Source: Phycisphaerae bacterium (GTDB lineage Bacteria > Planctomycetota > Phycisphaerae > Phycisphaerales > SM1A02). From it: 64,000 nt of DNA. The notes beneath the pieces were generated by a model. The model saw nothing but the letters and a program-made list of their open reading frames with translations. It was not told where the DNA came from and searched no databases. The stretch lies in contig PKCS01000028.1 of NCBI GenBank assembly GCA_002862305.1, positions 1 through 64,000 of the forward strand, read 5' to 3'. Both the position numbers and the translations under genes were made by a program. Each line of letters starts with the position of its first letter. Position 1 is the first letter of the stretch. Positions 60,914-64,000 of the stretch are shown here, piece by piece.

Positions 60914-62104
60914 ATGAAACGCCTCATCCTCTTCGACGACGGCGGCTCGGACCTCGGACCGCTCGGGGACCTGCGACGTTCGTTCCAGCAACGGACCGGG
61001 GTGTACACCGGGATGGGACGCGCCGAACGGAGCCTCGGGCGCACCGCGGAGCTTCACGCCTTCCGCGGTGACCTCGATCTCTGCCGCGAACAGACCCGAC
61101 GCGCGGTCACCGACCCCTCCGATCCCTCGGAGGCGACGCTGGTGAACGGCCGGCTGCTGCTCGGGGGGCGCCTTCCGGTGCCCTCGTGCGGGAGCGCGCT
61201 GGTGACCGAGGACGATTCGGTCGCGATCGCCACCCTCTCCGACGAACCCCTGCTCGAGTTCCTCGAGTCGGGGCGTCTTCCCTCGGGCATCGCGACCGAG
61301 CTCGCGCCGGGGTCCTGCTTCACCCGGCCGTGGCACATCCTCGACGGACTCTCCGAACGGATCACCGCCGACGTGGAACTGGCGGAGCCGGTGGCCGGGG
61401 TCCCGCAGCACGTCCTGCTCGTGGGTGACCACCCCTGCGTGCTCGAGTCCGGGGTCCGGATCGGTCCCGGCACCGTCCTGGACACCACCCTGGGACCGAT
61501 CCTGCTCTCCACCAGCTGCACGGTCCAGGCCAATGCGGTGCTGCGTGGCCCCTGTTCGATCGGCATGGACTGCCTGGTCGCCGACCGGGCGGTGATCAAG
61601 CCCGGGACCAGCCTGGGGCCGGGTTGCAAGGTGGGGGGGGAGCTTGGGAACACCGTCATGCAGGCCCACTCGAACAAGGTGCACGATGGGCACCTCGGCG
61701 ATGCCCTGGTCGGGGAGTGGGTGAACTTCGGGGCGGGCACCGAGAGTTCCAACCTGCTGAACACCTACGGCGAGGTCTCGATGCGGATGTCGCCCGACCA
61801 GTCCCTGGAACGGACCGGCCGCCAGTTCATGGGGTGCATCGTCGGGGACCACTCGAAGCTCGCGATCGGGACCAGGATCATGACCGGCACCACCATCGGG
61901 ACCGGATCGATGATCGCCGCCTCGACCCCGCCGCCCGCCACCACCCCGCGCTTCGCCTGGATCACCGACGCCGGCACGCGTACCTACGGCCTGCGGAAGT
62001 TCCTCGAGGTGGTGCGCACGGTGCTCGCCCGACGGGCACTCGAGCCGGGTGCGGCCCTGCTCGCCCGCCTGGAGGAACTCCACCCCGAGGGTGGGCGGGA
62101 CTGA
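60914..62104 (+). CDS. GlmU-like beta-helix protein (putative sugar nucleotidyltransferase)
   Basis: This is a 396-residue protein. The N-terminal ~170 residues open with RLILFDDGGSDLGPLGDLRR, like the GlmU-related proteins annotated as putative sugar nucleotidyltransferase, but the classical LxAGxGTRM motif is absent. Residues ~185-340 show hexapeptide repeats of a left-handed beta helix (VRIGPGTVLDTTLGPILLST, CSIGMDCLVADRAVIKPGTS). These folds often acetylate sugars or bind UDP-sugars. The C-terminus is a helical tail. Catalytic activity is unproven. It lies between mreD and polA. Confidence 0.75.
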   Translation: MKRLILFDDGGSDLGPLGDLRRSFQQRTGVYTGMGRAERSLGRTAELHAFRGDLDLCREQTRRAVTDPSDPSEATLVNGRLLLGGRLPVPSCGSALVTEDDSVAIATLSDEPLLEFLESGRLPSGIATELAPGSCFTRPWHILDGLSERITADVELAEPVAGVPQHVLLVGDHPCVLESGVRIGPGTVLDTTLGPILLSTSCTVQANAVLRGPCSIGMDCLVADRAVIKPGTSLGPGCKVGGELGNTVMQAHSNKVHDGHLGDALVGEWVNFGAGTESSNLLNTYGEVSMRMSPDQSLERTGRQFMGCIVGDHSKLAIGTRIMTGTTIGTGSMIAASTPPPATTPRFAWITDAGTRTYGLRKFLEVVRTVLARRALEPGAALLARLEELHPEGGRD

Positions 62105-62140
62105 CCCCCCGGGGCGGCACTCCGCCGCATCCGATCGCGC

Positions 62141-62146
62141 TACCAT
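62141..62146 (+). promoter_or_regulatory. -10 hexamer 6 nt before ATG (leaderless type)
   Basis: TACCAT, six bases, then ATG at 62153. No Shine-Dalgarno. Confidence 0.5.
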
Positions 62147-62152
62147 GGATCC

Positions 62153-64000
62153 ATGGCGACGGACGGTCCCGGCGGGACGCTGTACATCATCGACGGCTAC
62201 GCGCAGTTCTTCCGTGCGTACCACGCGATCCGCACCCCGATGTCGAGCCCGTTCACCAACGAGCCGACCCACATGACCTACGGCTACGTCGGGATGCTGC
62301 TCAAGCTGCTTCGCGACTACGGACCCGACCACCTCGCGGTGGCCATGGACGTCTCGGGTGATCGCGGCACCTTCCGGACCGAGCTGTACCCCGAGTACAA
62401 GGCCAACCGCGACGCCCCGCCCAGCGACCTCAAGCCCCAGGTGGACCGGTGCCTGGAGCTCATGCGTTCGATGCGGATCCCGATCTACGGCGTCGAGGGC
62501 TACGAGGCCGACGACGTCATCGCGACCATCGTCCGCACGGTCCGCCGCGACCATCCCGAGCTCGAGATCCGGATCGTCTCCAAGGACAAGGACCTCCAGC
62601 AGCTGCTCGACGAGCGCACTGCGCTGGTCGACGTCCACAAGGACACCGTCAACGACGTGGCATCCCTCGAGCGTACCGCGGGCATCCGGCCCGACCAGGT
62701 CGTCGACATGCTGACCCTGATGGGGGACACCGCGGACAACGTCCCCGGGGTCACCGGCATCGGCCCCAAGACCGCCGGCCAGCTGATCGCGGCCTACGGG
62801 TCCATCGAGGGGATCTACGAGCAGATCGAGGCCCAGTCGGACCTCCCGAAGTCGAAGCAGCCGATCAAGGGCAAGCGGCTCGAGAACCTCCTGGCCGCCC
62901 GGGAGACGATCCCGCTGGGCCGGGACCTGATCACCCTTCGCGACGACTGTGCGATCGACTTCGACCTGGCGGCGACCGAGGTGGTGAGGGATCGCATGGA
63001 CGCGGAGGGGTTGCTCGAGTCCCTGCGGCAGCTTGGTTTCAATCGGTTGCGGGACGAGCTGGGATCACTGCTGGGCCACGAGGGAGCCGCCCCCGGGGCT
63101 TCCGGCGGTGAGCTCGAGCCGCCCGAGGCGGACTCGAGCGCGCTGGGTGGCCTGTTCTCCTCCGTGGAGTCCCGGGATCCCAGCCGGCCGGTGAGCGGGC
63201 GGTACTCGATCCTGAGGACCCGGGACGAGCTCGACGCGCTCGTGGAGGGAATCCGTGAGGCAGGACTGGTCGCGATCGACACCGAGACCGATGGCCTGTG
63301 TGCCCCGGTGGTCGCCCTCGCGGGGATCTCGATCGCCACCGAGCCCGGGGCGGGGGTCTACATCCCCACCCGATCCCCGGAGCAGGCGGACCACCTCGAC
63401 GAGGCGACGGTCATCGAGCGCCTCGCGCCGGTGCTGGCCGATCCCTCGATTCGCAAGGTGGGGCACAACCTCAAGTTCGACCTCAACGTGCTCCGGGCCC
63501 ACGGCGCCCCCGTCTCCGGGGTCCACGGGGACACCATGATCGAGAGCTACGTCATCGACGCGACCCGCGCGAGCCATCGGATGGATGCGCTCGCGGAGAG
63601 CGAGCTGGGGCGTCGATGCGTCTCGATCCTCGAGATCATCGGCAAGGGCCGGAACCAGATCCCGTTCAGCGAGGCGGAGCTCGCGACCGCGGGCCCCTAC
63701 GCCGCGGAGGACGCCGACGTCACGTTGCAGCTGGAAGGGGTGCTCCGTCCCCAGGTGGACGCCCTCGGGCTCAGCGGGCTCTACGAGGAGACCGAGCTCC
63801 CGCTGGTCGAGGTCCTCGCGGAACTGGAGTTCAACGGCATCACCGTCGACCCCGACGAGCTCGACCGGCAGCGCGAGCGGCTCCAGGTCCGGATCGACGA
63901 GCTGCGCCGGGCGGTGGTCGAGGCAGCCCCGCATCCCTTCAACCCCGATTCCCCGAAGCAGCTGGCCGCGGTCCTCTTCAATGCCCCCGACGTCGATCCC
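62153..64000 (+). CDS. polA: DNA polymerase I, N-terminal part (3' end outside window)
   Basis: The first 616 codons of PolA are present; the frame is still open at the window edge. Residues ~1-300 are the 5'-3' exonuclease, with YIIDGYAQFFRAYHA, YPEYKANRDAPP, YEADDVIATI, SKDKDLQQLLDE and LMGDTADNVPGVTGIGPKTA. Residues ~345-530 are the 3'-5' exonuclease domain, and it keeps the acidic pair in VAIDTETDGLCA, then HNLKFDLNVL and AAEDADVTLQLEGVL, so proofreading is probably active. The polymerase domain begins around residue 540 (LPLVEVLAELEFNGITVDPD) and is cut off. It repairs DNA and removes primers. The start is 6 bases after the -10 element. Confidence 0.93.
   Translation, partial: MATDGPGGTLYIIDGYAQFFRAYHAIRTPMSSPFTNEPTHMTYGYVGMLLKLLRDYGPDHLAVAMDVSGDRGTFRTELYPEYKANRDAPPSDLKPQVDRCLELMRSMRIPIYGVEGYEADDVIATIVRTVRRDHPELEIRIVSKDKDLQQLLDERTALVDVHKDTVNDVASLERTAGIRPDQVVDMLTLMGDTADNVPGVTGIGPKTAGQLIAAYGSIEGIYEQIEAQSDLPKSKQPIKGKRLENLLAARETIPLGRDLITLRDDCAIDFDLAATEVVRDRMDAEGLLESLRQLGFNRLRDELGSLLGHEGAAPGASGGELEPPEADSSALGGLFSSVESRDPSRPVSGRYSILRTRDELDALVEGIREAGLVAIDTETDGLCAPVVALAGISIATEPGAGVYIPTRSPEQADHLDEATVIERLAPVLADPSIRKVGHNLKFDLNVLRAHGAPVSGVHGDTMIESYVIDATRASHRMDALAESELGRRCVSILEIIGKGRNQIPFSEAELATAGPYAAEDADVTLQLEGVLRPQVDALGLSGLYEETELPLVEVLAELEFNGITVDPDELDRQRERLQVRIDELRRAVVEAAPHPFNPDSPKQLAAVLFNAPDVDP

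Noticed and set aside
60053-62638. An 861-codon frame antisense to mreD, the GlmU-like gene and polA
   Set aside because: It crosses three recognisable plus-strand genes and has only shadow-type composition.

Overview
This is a 64 kb, very GC-rich, densely coded bacterial chromosome segment. The best taxonomic guess is a Planctomycetota bacterium of the Phycisphaerae type. The evidence is several secreted proteins ending in dockerin-like EF-hand pairs (DxNGDGxVDGxDLxxLLxxW), a prepilin-type protein of the planctomycete style, the small planctomycete-type membrane proteins, and a flagellar flhF-flhG-fliA group. Placement is inferred from gene content; no rRNA or tRNA gene was recognised in the window.

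Layout. 1-3.3 kb: flagellar regulators (flhF end, flhG, a two-helix membrane protein, the sigma factor fliA with a long palindrome-bearing leader). 3.4-9.7 kb: a rhodanese-cysteine desulfurase fusion, a tandem DUF1080 protein, an orphan CoA-transferase B subunit, an antiquitin-like (ALDH7) dehydrogenase and a dockerin-bearing secreted protein. 9.7-17 kb: an unknown protein with a secreted cyclophilin, then resB-ccsA cytochrome c assembly and a bleomycin-hydrolase-type peptidase. 17-23.5 kb: an accessory block of three secreted dockerin-like proteins, the last an 1156-residue cysteine-rich protein with 16 tandem CC repeats. 23.7-28.6 kb: uppS, purA, a zinc-ribbon microprotein, hemW and a UbiA-family prenyltransferase. 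28.6-32.6 kb: sdhCAB and a DUF1844 protein. 32.7-39 kb: a SurA-like lipoprotein, yraN, a methyltransferase, a glutamine amidotransferase, dxs and an ispA-like synthase. 39-45.3 kb: a lone ExbB/TolQ-type protein, an FHA-GAF-PP2C phosphatase, a pseudopilin, ispG and an MFS transporter. 45.3-55.1 kb: topA, miaA, pgk, a TlpA-like protein, rpe, accD and lnt. 55.1-64 kb: a GPxP/HEAT lipoprotein, a coiled-coil membrane protein with a one-helix microprotein, mreBCD, a GlmU-like beta-helix protein and the first 616 codons of polA.

Most of the window is housekeeping. Isoprenoid genes (dxs, ispG, ispA-like, uppS, miaA, UbiA family) are scattered rather than clustered. Envelope and morphogenesis genes (lnt, two HEAT/SurA-type lipoproteins, mreBCD, uppS) are well represented. 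Convergent genes end within 12-63 bp of each other or overlap, and many genes in a series overlap by 4 bp.

The most interesting signals are: (1) a recurrent TAnnnT -10 hexamer placed 6-8 nt before the start codon of at least eleven genes, most without a Shine-Dalgarno, which suggests widespread leaderless transcription; one copy (9676-9703) has a perfect TTGACA at 16 bp; (2) the 16-repeat CC-rich secreted protein with an N-terminal dockerin-like segment; (3) a 17-unit GPxP linker in a HEAT lipoprotein; (4) paired perfect palindromes in the fliA leader. No CRISPR array, insertion sequence, integrase or defence system was seen.
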